A stretch of DNA of 64,000 bases from [Empedobacter] haloabium (GCA_008011715.2 CP136508.1:3472001-3536000), one strand, 5' to 3'; shown: positions 1-9,696, numbered from the stretch's first letter. Numbers and translations are program-made. The notes: generated by a model from the letters alone, not told the origin.

Positions 1-3000
1 CGGCCGCCGGCACCGAACCAGGCGTCGCGGATGCGGGCTGCGCGCTGGAATTCGTCCAGTGCTGCTTGCGAAATGCCGAGGCTGCCGTTGCTGGCCGTGG
101 GCCGCCAGCGCCACTGGCTGCCGCCCATGTCCACGTATTGCGCCAGGTTCTTCTGGAAGAAATCGTCGATCAGGCCGCCAGGGGCGAACAACTTGCCGAA
201 GTCTTCGGCCGGAATGTCGGCAGTGGCACTGCGCACGATCGGGTAGCGGCCCGCGACGGCCTGCCGACAGAACGTGGCGGGGCCGGCTCGCCAGAGTGTG
301 TTCAAGCGTTCGCGCTCGCCGCCGGAGGCCAGGCCGGCGCCGCCGCTGTCGATCGTTTTCAGCACCGCCGCCAGCGGCTCGGGCTTGCCGTCCGCTTCCA
401 GCCGCACCCGCGCCAGCGCATCGGCCGGCGGTGGCGGCGTGCCGCTGCGCTTGGCCGCGGCCGCCGCGTCCAGGTAGACGGCCACGTCCTTCAGTGTCTG
501 CAGCGCCGCATCCAGTGGTGGCGGTGTGCCGGCCGTGAGCTGGTGCAGGGCCGCGAAGTGCGCGTCGACAGGATGCTCCGCCGGCGCGGCTGCCGCCGGC
601 GCTTCGTTGCCCAGCAAGCCTTGCAGGCGCTTGGTGTAGTCGCCCAGCTTGGCCGCGACGCCGGCCCCGGCGCCCGCGGCGGCCGGCTTGGCGGCAGCCG
701 TCAGCGTGGTCTCGCGGCTCGCGGCCATCAGGAGCTTGCGCAGCGGCGAGTCGGCGCCACCCAGCAAGTTGGCCATGCGCGCGCCCTGCTCCAGCGTGTC
801 GAACGGCCGCACCGTCACGTCCGCCAGCAACGCGTCCCACGCCTTGATGTAGTCGTCGTAATACTGCTGCAGCATGGCCTGGCGCATGCCGGCTTCATCG
901 CCGGTGGCGGCCTCCTGCCGCGCCAGCACCCAGCGTTCCGCCGCTACGTTGGCCAGCGCGGCCTGGCTGGCCTCCACGAAGCGGGCATGGCCCGCCAGCG
1001 TGAACATGCCGTTGATGCCGCGCGTCAGCGGTGCGCCGCTGCGCCGCGTCAGCACGGATGCCGCCGCCGGGCCACCCGCGCTGACGGCGGAAAATTCCGG
1101 CAGTCCGCTGGCCATCACGCGGCGCTTCAGGCTGGCGTAGACGCGCTGCTCAAGCGACATCTGCGCCAGCGCCAGGCGGCTCGCGCCGACCAGGTCCTGG
1201 TCCAGTTGCGGCAGCATCTGGCCTTCGCGCAGCGTTTCAAGCAACGCTTCCTGGTGCGCGGACAGCGCACGCAGGCCCGGCTCGCCCAGGTCGGCCTGGG
1301 CCCGTGGGTTGTCCCAGGCCAGCCAGCCCGCGATCGAGGCCGAGTCGAAGTGGCCGGGATCGCCCAGCATCAGGTAGACGCGCAGCGTTTCGTACAGCGC
1401 GTCCATATCGCCCGCGTTGCCGCGCCGCAGGCGCTCTTCCATTCTTTGCTGCACGCGCGGCAGCAGCATTTCCTGCAGCAGCCGACGGTAGGCGATGCGG
1501 GCCGCTTCGCCCAGCTTGTCGCCCTGGTACAGGCCGAAGCGCATCGACCACGGCGGCGATTGCTCGCGCTCGGCGTAACCGCCGGGCAGCGTGCGCGCCG
1601 CATCCAGTACCGGCAGCGCCGGCCCGCCGGCCGCGACACGCCGGGCCAGGTCGGCGCCGCGGCTCGCCATCTCGCGCACATACACGTCGTTGCGCAGGTA
1701 GCTGCGCACCATGGCGGCGGCCGTCAGCAGGAAGAGCAGCGCCGCCGCGCCCAGGCCGCCCCATTGCAACCACTGGCGCCGGCGCTCCACGGCGCGGTTG
1801 ACGCCGGCCAGCTGCGCCTCCGGGAACATCACGTCGCGCAGCACCCGCGTCAGGAAATAGCTGCGCCCTTCCGGCTGGGCCGCGCCGGCCGCGCCGTGCG
1901 GCGCCAGCGCCTGGTAGCCGACGCCGAACGACGCCGCCAGCGCGCTCATCACGCGGTCCAGCGGCGTGCCCTCCTGCGTGCCGCTGCTGAAGTACACCCC
2001 GCGCAACAGCGCCTGCTGCTCGTAGCGGTTGGGTTCGAAGACCTCGTTCAGCATCGTCCCCAGGGCCTCGCGCATGGCGGCGAACTGCTGGGGGAAACGG
2101 TAGACCAGCGCGCGCCGCTCCGGATCGCGCTCCTGCTGCATGCGCGCCAGTACCCGCCCCTGCAGGCGCTGCTCGAGCAGGTCGAATTCGGCCGGGAAGG
2201 CGGCCAGGGAGCCGTCGGCCGGGAACGTCATGCCCCACACCTGGCCGCGCTCTTCCCGGCTCAGGTGATCGAAGAATTCGACGAAGCCGGCCAGCAGGTC
2301 GCACTTCGTGACCAGCACGTAGACGGGAAAGCGCAGGCCCAGTTGCTCGTGCAGCTCCTTCAGGCGGGCCCGCAGCGCCGCGACGTGTGCGGCGCGGCCG
2401 GCCTCGTCGCGGCGCAGCACGTCCGTCAGCGACAGCGCCAGGATCACGCCGTTGATTGGACGCCGCCGGCGATGACGCCGCAGCAGCTGCAGGAAGCCGG
2501 TCCAGGCGGCGTGGTCGGCTGGCGCGTCGCTGTCCTGCGTGGTGTAGCGGCCGGCCGTGTCCAGCAGCACGGCTTCGTCGGTAAACCACCACTCGCAGTT
2601 GCGCGTGCCGCCGATGCCGCCGATCGCGCCCGGGCCCATGCTGCCGGCCAGCGGGAACTTCAGTCCGGAGCGCGTCAGCGCCGTGGTCTTGCCCGTGCCC
2701 GGGGCGCCGATGATCATGTACCACGGCAGCTGGTACAAGCCGCCCCGTCCGCCCGTGCGCGACTTGCGCAGCACGGCCAGCGCCTCGCGCATTCTCTGGT
2801 TGAGCTGGGCCAGCTCGGCCGCCACTTCCGGCTTCGGCTGGTCCGGCGCCGCCTTCTGCTGCGCAGCGAGGCTTTCCAGCAGGCGCAGGTTGGCCAGCTT
2901 GACGACCAGCAGCTTGCCGCCGAACCAGAGCGCCCACAGTATCAGCAGCGCGGCGATCCAGTACCAGCGCACCCGTTCGGGCGCGAACGGCGCATGGCCG

Positions 3001-3107
3001 TCGAACGACACCAGCGGTGCCTCGAACCAGATCACCAGCGCGAGCAACAACACGCCCAGCAGCGCCAGCACAGGTGGCTTGATCAGCCAGCGAAACAGCT
3101 TTTTCAT
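1..3107 (-). CDS. tssM: T6SS inner-membrane protein TssM (IcmF), 3' end beyond the window
   Basis: TssM (IcmF/VasK) is the large inner-membrane subunit of the T6SS membrane complex and bridges TssL to the outer-membrane lipoprotein TssJ. The frame opens with MKKLFRWLIKPPVLAL, followed by two hydrophobic segments within the first 65 residues. A cytoplasmic P-loop GAPGTGKTT lies near residues 133-141, and a third membrane segment (AALLFLLTAAAMV) lies near residue 445, before the long periplasmic part. About 1035 codons are present without a stop, so the C-terminus lies left of base 1; family members are usually 1100-1300 residues. The gene starts 11 nt after the tssL stop and is the last visible gene of the operon. 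The Walker A motif is intact, so ATP/GTP binding is possible. Identification is secure. Confidence 0.93.
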   Translation of the reverse strand, partial: MKKLFRWLIKPPVLALLGVLLLALVIWFEAPLVSFDGHAPFAPERVRWYWIAALLILWALWFGGKLLVVKLANLRLLESLAAQQKAAPDQPKPEVAAELAQLNQRMREALAVLRKSRTGGRGGLYQLPWYMIIGAPGTGKTTALTRSGLKFPLAGSMGPGAIGGIGGTRNCEWWFTDEAVLLDTAGRYTTQDSDAPADHAAWTGFLQLLRRHRRRRPINGVILALSLTDVLRRDEAGRAAHVAALRARLKELHEQLGLRFPVYVLVTKCDLLAGFVEFFDHLSREERGQVWGMTFPADGSLAAFPAEFDLLEQRLQGRVLARMQQERDPERRALVYRFPQQFAAMREALGTMLNEVFEPNRYEQQALLRGVYFSSGTQEGTPLDRVMSALAASFGVGYQALAPHGAAGAAQPEGRSYFLTRVLRDVMFPEAQLAGVNRAVERRRQWLQWGGLGAAALLFLLTAAAMVRSYLRNDVYVREMASRGADLARRVAAGGPALPVLDAARTLPGGYAEREQSPPWSMRFGLYQGDKLGEAARIAYRRLLQEMLLPRVQQRMEERLRRGNAGDMDALYETLRVYLMLGDPGHFDSASIAGWLAWDNPRAQADLGEPGLRALSAHQEALLETLREGQMLPQLDQDLVGASRLALAQMSLEQRVYASLKRRVMASGLPEFSAVSAGGPAAASVLTRRSGAPLTRGINGMFTLAGHARFVEASQAALANVAAERWVLARQEAATGDEAGMRQAMLQQYYDDYIKAWDALLADVTVRPFDTLEQGARMANLLGGADSPLRKLLMAASRETTLTAAAKPAAAGAGAGVAAKLGDYTKRLQGLLGNEAPAAAAPAEHPVDAHFAALHQLTAGTPPPLDAALQTLKDVAVYLDAAAAAKRSGTPPPPADALARVRLEADGKPEPLAAVLKTIDSGGAGLASGGERERLNTLWRAGPATFCRQAVAGRYPIVRSATADIPAEDFGKLFAPGGLIDDFFQKNLAQYVDMGGSQWRWRPTASNGSLGISQAALDEFQRAARIRDAWFGAGG

Positions 3108-3118
3108 CCTTGCCCCCG

Positions 3119-4456
3119 TCAGGCCGCCGGCGTGGCGACCATGATTTCCACGCGGCGGTTGCGTGCCCGGTTGGCCGCCGTATCGTTCGGCACCAGCGGC
3201 TCGGCTTCGCCATGGCCTTCCACGTCATACCGTGCCGGCGGGCCCGCGCGCCGCGCCAGCAGCGCGCGCACCGTCTCGGCGCGGGTGCGCGACAGCTCGT
3301 AGTTGGACGGGAAGCGCGCCGACAGGCCCGGGCGCACGTTGTCCGTATGGCCCACCACCGCCACCCTGCCGGGCACCGTGGCCAGGGCCGCGCCGATCCG
3401 GTCCAGCAGCGGCAGGTAGGCCGGCGCCACCTCGCCGCTGCCGGACGCGAACACGCCATCGCCGCGCAGCGTGATGGTGGTGCGGCCGTCCCGTTCCGCG
3501 ACGCTCACCAGTCCCTGCGCGATCTCCGGCGCGAGGAACGTGACCAGGTGCGCCGACCGTGCCGGCGCGCGTGCCGGCGCAGGTGCGGCCGCGGGCGGCG
3601 CGGCCGTCTTCAGCGACAGCAGGCTGGCGAAGACGGGGTCGGACGCCTGCCCCAGCCGCCACGACAGCGCCAGCTGCAGGACCAGCAACAGGACGGCGGC
3701 GCCGGCCGCGACGATCCAGACCGGCACCGCGCGCCACAGCGGCTCGCCGGCACCGCCCTGCCCCTGCCAGTGCACGGATAATTCCGGTCCGGCCGGCCCG
3801 CGCTGGCGCTCGATCATCTGCAGCAGCCGCTCGCGCAGGGCATCGAGCTGGCTGCGTCCGTTCTCCAGCACGCGATAGCGCCCTTCGAAACCCAGCGCCA
3901 GGCAGACGTACATCAGTTCCAGGGCCGGCAGCGCCGCCTGGGGATTCTGGCTCAGCTTTTGCAGGATCAGGAAGAACTTCTCGCCGCCGAACGCCTCGTT
4001 ATGGAACGTCACCAGCAGGCTGCGGCTGGGCCAGGCGCCGCCGCCCCAGGGCGTCGATGCGATGGTCTCGTCCAGCAAGGTGCACAGCGCATAGCGTGCC
4101 GCCGCGATCAGTTCTGGATCGACCTGGGCAGCACGCGCCGCCGCTTCGAAGGTGCGCACCGCCTGCACCAGGCCGATACGCAGGCCTTCCACGTCCGGAT
4201 GGGTGGCCATGCGCCGCAGCGGCGGCACCAGGTCCAGCAGCGGATTGGCCGCCTGGACAAGCGGGTTCAAGCCGGCGCCGTGCAGCGGCACCGGTTGCAC
4301 AGGCGACGCCGCCGGCGGGGCCGCCACCGGCGCCGCGACGGGCGCCGTGGCCGGCTCGCGCGGCAGCAGCGAGGGCGCCGGGTGTAGGCCCGGGCGCGGC
4401 ACCAGCATGGTCCGGTCCGTGTCCTGCAAGGGCTGGTCGGAGTCGTTCGCGTTCAC
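3119..4456 (-). CDS. tssL: T6SS protein TssL (DotU/IcmH) with C-terminal OmpA domain
   Basis: TssL anchors the T6SS membrane complex in the inner membrane together with TssM. The protein has 445 residues. A Pro/Ala-rich N-terminus is followed by the DotU cytoplasmic domain (about residues 70-240, including LLDETIASTPWGG), one membrane helix near 255-275 (AAGAAVLLLVLQLAL), and an OmpA-like peptidoglycan-binding domain at the C-terminus. The latter has the typical GHTDNV, NYELSRTRAETV and NRRVEI signatures. This is the extended TssL type that contacts peptidoglycan itself, rather than through a separate TagL-like protein. It is followed by tssM after 11 nt and preceded by tssK after 27 nt, in keeping with one transcript. 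Confidence 0.95.
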   Translation of the reverse strand: MNANDSDQPLQDTDRTMLVPRPGLHPAPSLLPREPATAPVAAPVAAPPAASPVQPVPLHGAGLNPLVQAANPLLDLVPPLRRMATHPDVEGLRIGLVQAVRTFEAAARAAQVDPELIAAARYALCTLLDETIASTPWGGGAWPSRSLLVTFHNEAFGGEKFFLILQKLSQNPQAALPALELMYVCLALGFEGRYRVLENGRSQLDALRERLLQMIERQRGPAGPELSVHWQGQGGAGEPLWRAVPVWIVAAGAAVLLLVLQLALSWRLGQASDPVFASLLSLKTAAPPAAAPAPARAPARSAHLVTFLAPEIAQGLVSVAERDGRTTITLRGDGVFASGSGEVAPAYLPLLDRIGAALATVPGRVAVVGHTDNVRPGLSARFPSNYELSRTRAETVRALLARRAGPPARYDVEGHGEAEPLVPNDTAANRARNRRVEIMVATPAA

Positions 4457-4483
4457 GGTATCGTCCTTCTCATGTGGCAGGCG

Positions 4484-5815
4484 CTACTTGCGGATCGCCC
4501 AGAATTCCATCTGCAGGCCCGGGTATTCGTTCGGCACGTGCAGGGCAAACCCGGCCGACGTCAGCAGCGGGCGCCAGTAGTCGCTGTTGCGATCCAGCTC
4601 GAAGTACGTAAAGCCGGCATGGAACGGCAGCTGGCGCGGCGCGACCGGCAGCGCGCGCAGCGCGATCCCGGGCAATTGCAGGTTGACGAGGTCGCGGATC
4701 TTTTCCACCGAGCCGATCTTGACCATGGCGGGAAAGCCGCTGCGCACCGCCTCCGGCGGCACCTGCGCATTGACGGCCAACACGAAGGTGGCCGTGCGCA
4801 GCAATTCGGGGTCGGGCACCACCGCCACGCGCAGGCCAAACTGGCGCTCCTCCAGTTTGAGCGCTACCGCATGGGGGTCGATCACCTGCGACAGCGCCGC
4901 GCGCACGTCCTCCATCAGCGGCTGGAATGACTCGGCCAGGCGGTCGTGCCGGTAGACGGGGTAGCCGGTGGCCAGCTTGTCCGGCTTGCAGAACGTGGCC
5001 AGTTCGCCGGCCAGCCGGGCCAGTTCGGCGTACAGCGTTTCCGGATGCGCGCCCGTCATGCCGGCGAGGTGGGCGAACAGCGGCAGGCTGCGATTGAGCA
5101 GCTGCAGCATCAGGAAGTCCGCGATTTCGGCCGCGCCGCCCACCCCCGGCTGGCTCAGCCGGCTGGCCAGCGCCTGGGCACGCTGCCCCAGCAGGCCGAC
5201 CAGCTCGTCGGCGAACGCTCCCAGCCGCGGCGCGGCGCGGAAGTCCAGGCACGGCGGGCAGTACGCCGCGTCCAGCACCACGCGCTGGTCGGGCCGCCGC
5301 TCGATCACGCGCGCCACGCCCAGCGCGGTGCAGCCATTGGCGACGTCGCGCGCCAGCGCCAGGCGCAGGCGCAGGCTGCCCACCTGCATCAGCGCGGCGT
5401 TGTCCAGGCCGTTGCTGTCCAGCGCTTCGTGCTCGACGGTGCGGTAGCGGGCGAAATTCTCCGGCCCGGGCGCATCGCAGGTTTCGGCGATGCCGGGCCG
5501 GCGCACCGGCAGCGCCAGCACCACCAGCATGTCGCGCGCATCCTCGGGGATCGGCAGCGGCGCCGGCAAGGCGTCGTCCTGCGGCAGCACCAGCGTGGTT
5601 CCATCCGGCAGCACGGCGCGGCACGACAGCAAGGCGAGCTGGCCCTGCGCCAGCAATGCCTCGTCGATGACGAGCGACGTGAAGCCCCAGGAGTACGCGC
5701 GCACGCCCGCCACGCGCGCCTCGAGCACGCTGTGCAGGTAACGGTCGTGCTGCTGCAGGTGCTGCGGCTGCAGCAGCATGCCCTCCGACCAGATCACTTT
5801 ACGGTTCCAGCTCAT
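4484..5815 (-). CDS. tssK: T6SS baseplate protein TssK
   Basis: TssK (ImpJ/VasE) is the baseplate subunit that connects the TssFGE wedge to the TssL/TssM membrane complex. The 443-residue protein begins MSWNRKVIWSEGMLLQPQHL, the hallmark N-terminus of the family (W.EG..L.PQHLQ), and is close to the usual 440-450 residues. A recognisable C-terminal part (LVNLQLPGIALRALPVAPRQ and YFELDRNSDYW) is also present. It lies between tagH and tssL with short gaps on either side, consistent with cotranscription. No abnormal feature was seen. Confidence 0.95.
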   Translation of the reverse strand: MSWNRKVIWSEGMLLQPQHLQQHDRYLHSVLEARVAGVRAYSWGFTSLVIDEALLAQGQLALLSCRAVLPDGTTLVLPQDDALPAPLPIPEDARDMLVVLALPVRRPGIAETCDAPGPENFARYRTVEHEALDSNGLDNAALMQVGSLRLRLALARDVANGCTALGVARVIERRPDQRVVLDAAYCPPCLDFRAAPRLGAFADELVGLLGQRAQALASRLSQPGVGGAAEIADFLMLQLLNRSLPLFAHLAGMTGAHPETLYAELARLAGELATFCKPDKLATGYPVYRHDRLAESFQPLMEDVRAALSQVIDPHAVALKLEERQFGLRVAVVPDPELLRTATFVLAVNAQVPPEAVRSGFPAMVKIGSVEKIRDLVNLQLPGIALRALPVAPRQLPFHAGFTYFELDRNSDYWRPLLTSAGFALHVPNEYPGLQMEFWAIRK

Positions 5816-5854
5816 CTCGTCCCGCCATGGTTACATTGATTGTTGGGTTGACAG

Positions 5855-7216
5855 TCAGCAGCCGGCATCGCGCAGCCGCCGTACCTGCTCTTCATACGCT
5901 TGTGCGAACGCCGCGCCGAACAGGCGCTGGAAATCCTCGTCCGCCTCCAGCGCCAGCTGGTCGTACACCTGCACCATGCGGTCCCACAGGCGCGTCTTGT
6001 GGCCGCCCGCGAACACCTTGGCCAAGAGGCCCGGCTCGTGCAGGCGCTCTTCGATCGCGGCCGGATCGAAGCGGCGCAGCACCCCCGCCAGCGCGGCGCG
6101 GGTGCCCGCCATCACGGCCAGTTCGTGCGCGCGCAGGTCGACAAAGGCGCCGGCGAACGCCCGCTCCGGCGGCAGGTAGCCTGGCAGCGGTCCTTGCAGC
6201 ATGTGCGTCAGCGCCGTCGTCGCATCGGGGAAGAACTTCAGCGGATTGTTGGCTTCCGGGGCGATCATCGTCATCTCGACCCGGCTGCCGCGCTTGGTCA
6301 AGCTGCGCGCCATCAGCACGCCGATGGTCCCGGCCGTGGCTTCGCGCAGCATTGCCCCAATCAGCTCGGCCAGCGCTTCCGGCTCATGCCGGCTGTGCAG
6401 GTCCGGCACGCCCAGGCCGCGCAGCAGGGCCTGCAAGACCCTGCAGTCATCGGCGGCCGGCGCTGCCTTGGCATCCTCCGCAGGGGCGCTCGCCATCGGT
6501 TGCGGTTCGGGTTGCGCGGGCGTGGCCAGGGCGGGTGCCACGGGTACGGCCGCGCGTGACGGCAGCGCGTCCGCGAGGGGGTCATAATCGTCGGGAATCA
6601 GCGGCGCCGGCACCGCCACCGCCACCGGCGGCGGCATCATCAGCATCGCCTGCTCAGGCGGCGCATGATCGGATTCGGCGCCACGGTAGGCCGGGCCGGG
6701 CACTGGCACGCCCGCAGGCGCCAGATTCAGTCCAAGCGGATCGAGCGCCGGATCGAAGACGCCGTCGAACGGTCCGCTCACGTCGACGATGGCGGCCGCC
6801 GCCAGCGCGTCGGGTGCCTCGTCGTACAGTGGCACGGCTGGCGCGACCGCCATGGGGGGCGGTGCGGGCACGGGCATGGGTGCGGGCGCGGGCTCATTGT
6901 CCGGCTCCAGCGTGGCCACCAGCGTGTAGTCGCCGATGTCGATGCGCTCGCCGCCCTGCAGCCGGGCCGGGCCGGCATCCCCCAACAGCTGGCCGTTGAC
7001 GAAGCTGGGATTGCCGCCCAGGTCGAACAGGAACCAGCCGCCGTCGCGGAACTCGACGCGGGCGTGGGCGCGCGAAATGTACTTGGTCGGGTCGCTCAGC
7101 ACCAGGTCGCTGCCGGTCCCCCGTCCCAGCACGCCGCCGGCGCGGTCGAAGCGGTGTCCCAGCGGTGCCGCCGGCGCCACACCGCGATAGGCCTGGACGT
7201 CAAGCGAGATCGGCAT
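5855..7216 (-). CDS. tagH: T6SS-associated FHA-domain protein TagH (ImpI/VasC)
   Basis: This is the FHA-domain scaffold of T6SS clusters; in Pseudomonas the homologue Fha1 is phosphorylated by PpkA and promotes assembly. Of 453 residues, about 20-100 form the FHA domain, with the phosphothreonine-binding signature GRGTGSDLVLSD, SRAHARVEF and a G.PSFVNGQ loop. A Pro/Ala-rich linker follows (about 110-240). The C-terminal region (about 245-440) matches the T6SS FHA C-terminal domain: it contains LLRGLGVPD, ALMARSLTKRGSRVEMTMI-like residues and LKFFPDA. The cognate kinase and phosphatase are probably the genes at 24588-26333 and 26897-27676. It directly precedes tssK and follows the effector cassette. 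Confidence 0.9.
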   Translation of the reverse strand: MPISLDVQAYRGVAPAAPLGHRFDRAGGVLGRGTGSDLVLSDPTKYISRAHARVEFRDGGWFLFDLGGNPSFVNGQLLGDAGPARLQGGERIDIGDYTLVATLEPDNEPAPAPMPVPAPPPMAVAPAVPLYDEAPDALAAAAIVDVSGPFDGVFDPALDPLGLNLAPAGVPVPGPAYRGAESDHAPPEQAMLMMPPPVAVAVPAPLIPDDYDPLADALPSRAAVPVAPALATPAQPEPQPMASAPAEDAKAAPAADDCRVLQALLRGLGVPDLHSRHEPEALAELIGAMLREATAGTIGVLMARSLTKRGSRVEMTMIAPEANNPLKFFPDATTALTHMLQGPLPGYLPPERAFAGAFVDLRAHELAVMAGTRAALAGVLRRFDPAAIEERLHEPGLLAKVFAGGHKTRLWDRMVQVYDQLALEADEDFQRLFGAAFAQAYEEQVRRLRDAGC

Positions 7217-7229
7217 GGCAGCTCCGATG

Positions 7230-7247
7230 CGCGCCGCGCGCGGCGCG
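7230..7247. repeat. Perfect 18-bp GC palindrome between vgrG and tagH
   Basis: The sequence CGCGCCGCGCGCGGCGCG is its own reverse complement and sits in the 74-bp gap between the vgrG stop and the tagH start. RNA from either strand could fold into a stem, but there is no T-tract, so this is not a standard terminator. It might mark an mRNA processing or stabilising hairpin at the border between the effector cassette and tagH-tssKLM. That role is inference only, and GC-rich chance palindromes occur in such genomes. Confidence 0.4.
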
Positions 7248-7290
7248 TTGGCAGTGCGAATGATCGAATCGGCTCACGAATCCTCCGCGC

Positions 7291-9273
7291 TCAGTTGATT
7301 TTCACGAGGGCACCCTCGGCGGTCAGCATGCCGCCCGCCTTGATCGAGACGACGCCGTCCGCCTCGACGGCGATCTGCGCCGACTTCAAGGTGATCTTGG
7401 CCGGCTCGATCTTGACGCTGCTGGCGCCCACCTTCAGCTCGATCGACGTGCCGGCCTCGATGACGATGGTCTGGCCCACGTCGACCTTCTGCTGGCCGTC
7501 CACCTTGACGGTGTCGTCCTTGCCCACTTGGGTGGCACGGTCCTTGCCGACTTCGATCTTCTGATTGGCATCGACCTTGACGGATTCGTCGTTGACGACG
7601 TGGACGCTGCGGTCGTGGCCCACGTCGAGGCTCTGGTCGTGGCAGATGGCGATGGTCTGGTCACCCTTGTCCTGCTTCTCGAAACCGACTTTCAGCGTGT
7701 CGTTGTTCTTCACCACGCGGTTGAAGTCCTTCTCCGCCTGCAGGTACACTTCCTCGGCACCCTTCTTGTCCTCGAAGCGCAGCTCGTTGTAGCCGCCTCC
7801 GCCCTTCGAGCTGTTGGTCTTGATGGTGGAACGGGTCTGGTTGGCCGGCAGGTCGTAGGGCACGACGGTGTCGGCGTTGTAGACGCAGCCCGTCACCAGC
7901 GGCTGGTCCGGATCGCCCTCGAGGAAACTGACCACCACCTCCATGCCGATGCGGGGCAGGAACAGCATGCCCCAGCCCTTGCCCGCCCAGCCTTGCTGCA
8001 CGCGCACCCAGCACGAGCTGGTCTCGTCGTCGTGCCGCTCGCGCTCCCAGTGGAACTGCACCTTGATGCGGCCATGCTGGTCGGTCCAGGTCTCCTCGCC
8101 GGCCTTGCCGACCACGATGGCCGTCTGCGGGCCGTGCACGCAGGGCCGGGCCGCGATGCGGGGCGGCCGGTAGCTGTGCTCCTTGCCCACGGCCTGAAAC
8201 GCGCACTGGAATTCGAAGGCCCCCTGCGCGCCGCCGCTGCCATAGGCCGACGTGGCAAATTCGGTCGACGTCGCCGTGACGAGGAACTCGCGGTTCTGGT
8301 CCGCGCGCGGGTGCTCGGCCAGCTTGAACAGCCCCCCGGCGGCCAGGCCACGCGCGGTTGTGCTGGCGTCGACCTGCTCGCCCTGGCCATGCAGCGCCTC
8401 CATCCGCGCCCGGGCCCGGCTCTCGCCCGCGCCGGCAGCCTTGTAACGGCCCGGATAGTCGTACTGGCGGAAGCGCTGGGCGATGAACGGCGCGGCGATG
8501 ACAGACTTCACCAGCAGGCCGGCGTTGCGGATGGCGGCGGGCTGCTCGAAATCGTAGTCGTTGAGGACATACTCGGCCGCTTGGACGGCGCCGGCCGGCC
8601 ACATGCGCGTGACCGACTTCGCGGGGGCGCGGCGGCCCTCCTGCTCGTCCCAGAATGGCAGCGTGGCATAGCCGGCGGCGCTGGCGTGGGCGCCGTAGCC
8701 GTCCGCCAGCACCATCGTGTGGGAAGCCGCCTCGTGCCGGAAGTAGTAATAGATGCCCTCCTCTTCCATCAGCCGGCTGACGAAGTCGAAATCGGACTCG
8801 CGGTACTGCACGCAGAAGTCGCGCTTGGCCGGCGTCGCCGCCAGCTTGCCGGCGTCGATCCTGACCAGCCCACCATAGGCGCTGTCGCCGCATACCGCCT
8901 TGACGATCTCCAGCACCGTTTTGTCCTGGAAGATGCGGCAATTCGACGAGCGCGTCAGCAGCCACAAGGCCGGGTGTACGAGCGCCTCCCAGGCCGGCAT
9001 GCCGTCGCGGTGGCCCATGCAGGCGAAGCGGGTGACGATGCCGTGGAAGTAGCGCTGGCCGCCATCCTCCAGGTCCAGGGCGACCGTCAGCGGCTGGCCC
9101 AGCAGGTCCGCGGTGGCGATATCGGCGCGGGTGGAGGCCAGTTGCAGGCGGAACTCGAACAGCCGGCCCAGCGCCTCGCTGCACTGCATGCGGCGAAACA
9201 GCAGCACGTCCGCGCCGAGGGGCGAGGTGACGGTGACGGGGCGGTTGGCTTGGGTGGGCTGCATGATCGGCAT
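7291..9273 (-). CDS. vgrG: T6SS spike protein VgrG (TssI)
   Basis: VgrG forms the trimeric spike at the tip of the Hcp tube and carries effectors. The 660-residue protein has the gp27-like N-terminal region (phage late control D / Vgr family, for example FRRMQCSEALGRLFEFRLQL). The central gp5/OB-fold part contains the conserved segment WTDQHGRIKVQFHW and later FLEGDPDQPLVTGCVYNA. The C-terminus (about 520-660) is a valine/aspartate-rich repetitive beta-helix, KVDANQKIEVGKDRATQVGK and so on. No enzymatic C-terminal extension is present, so it is a structural VgrG rather than an evolved one. It lies directly downstream of the PAAR-like gene (3-nt gap). An alternative in-frame start lies 9 nt downstream. 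Confidence 0.95.
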   Translation of the reverse strand: MPIMQPTQANRPVTVTSPLGADVLLFRRMQCSEALGRLFEFRLQLASTRADIATADLLGQPLTVALDLEDGGQRYFHGIVTRFACMGHRDGMPAWEALVHPALWLLTRSSNCRIFQDKTVLEIVKAVCGDSAYGGLVRIDAGKLAATPAKRDFCVQYRESDFDFVSRLMEEEGIYYYFRHEAASHTMVLADGYGAHASAAGYATLPFWDEQEGRRAPAKSVTRMWPAGAVQAAEYVLNDYDFEQPAAIRNAGLLVKSVIAAPFIAQRFRQYDYPGRYKAAGAGESRARARMEALHGQGEQVDASTTARGLAAGGLFKLAEHPRADQNREFLVTATSTEFATSAYGSGGAQGAFEFQCAFQAVGKEHSYRPPRIAARPCVHGPQTAIVVGKAGEETWTDQHGRIKVQFHWERERHDDETSSCWVRVQQGWAGKGWGMLFLPRIGMEVVVSFLEGDPDQPLVTGCVYNADTVVPYDLPANQTRSTIKTNSSKGGGGYNELRFEDKKGAEEVYLQAEKDFNRVVKNNDTLKVGFEKQDKGDQTIAICHDQSLDVGHDRSVHVVNDESVKVDANQKIEVGKDRATQVGKDDTVKVDGQQKVDVGQTIVIEAGTSIELKVGASSVKIEPAKITLKSAQIAVEADGVVSIKAGGMLTAEGALVKIN

Positions 9274-9276
9274 GGC

Positions 9277-9666
9277 TCAGGGCACCTGGGTCTTGACGGT
9301 GCCGGACGTGCTGAACTGGATCACGCCGCCCCAGTTGCACATGCACTTCGACACGTTGTCCAGGGTCGGCATGTTCGCCAGCAGCACCGTGGGCGCGCCC
9401 GGTACCCATGGCGCGGCGGTCGCCGGAATGCAGGGCATGGGCGTCAGCACGCCCATGGCCGCGGCGGTGGCCGCCGCCACGACGGGATTGGCCGGCGACA
9501 TGCAGACGCCGAACGGCAGGATGTTCACCATCGGCACATGGTCCATGATGTTGGCCGCGGGCGGCCCCTCGCACAGCACCTTGTTCTTGGGCAGGACGAC
9601 CAGCGACGATGGGGCGGCGCCCATCGTGCAGGTCATCATGGCGCCCATGGAGACTTGGTTTGGCAT
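9277..9666 (-). CDS. DUF4280 / PAAR-like spike-tip protein
   Basis: The 129-residue protein matches the DUF4280 pattern: an N-terminal MGAMMTCTMGAAPSSL, an INILPFGVCMSPANP-like stretch (NILPFGVCMSPANPVVAAAT), LTPMPCIPATAAPW and a C-terminal KCMCNWGGVIQF. DUF4280/DUF4150 proteins are PAAR-like and are thought to cap the VgrG spike and dock effectors. Conserved cysteines and histidines suited to metal binding are visible. The gene is preceded by a weak ribosome site and is followed 3 nt later by vgrG, which supports a spike-tip role here. It lacks any toxin extension, so effectors would be separate proteins such as those encoded just upstream. Confidence 0.85.
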   Translation of the reverse strand: MPNQVSMGAMMTCTMGAAPSSLVVLPKNKVLCEGPPAANIMDHVPMVNILPFGVCMSPANPVVAAATAAAMGVLTPMPCIPATAAPWVPGAPTVLLANMPTLDNVSKCMCNWGGVIQFSTSGTVKTQVP

Positions 9667-9696
9667 GCTCGATATCCTCCCCTCGCTACTAATTAT

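Noticed and set aside
66..3302. A 1078-codon plus-strand frame opposite tssM.
   Set aside because: Low-complexity Arg/Ala/Gln composition without motifs; the minus strand encodes TssM with a P-loop and membrane helices.
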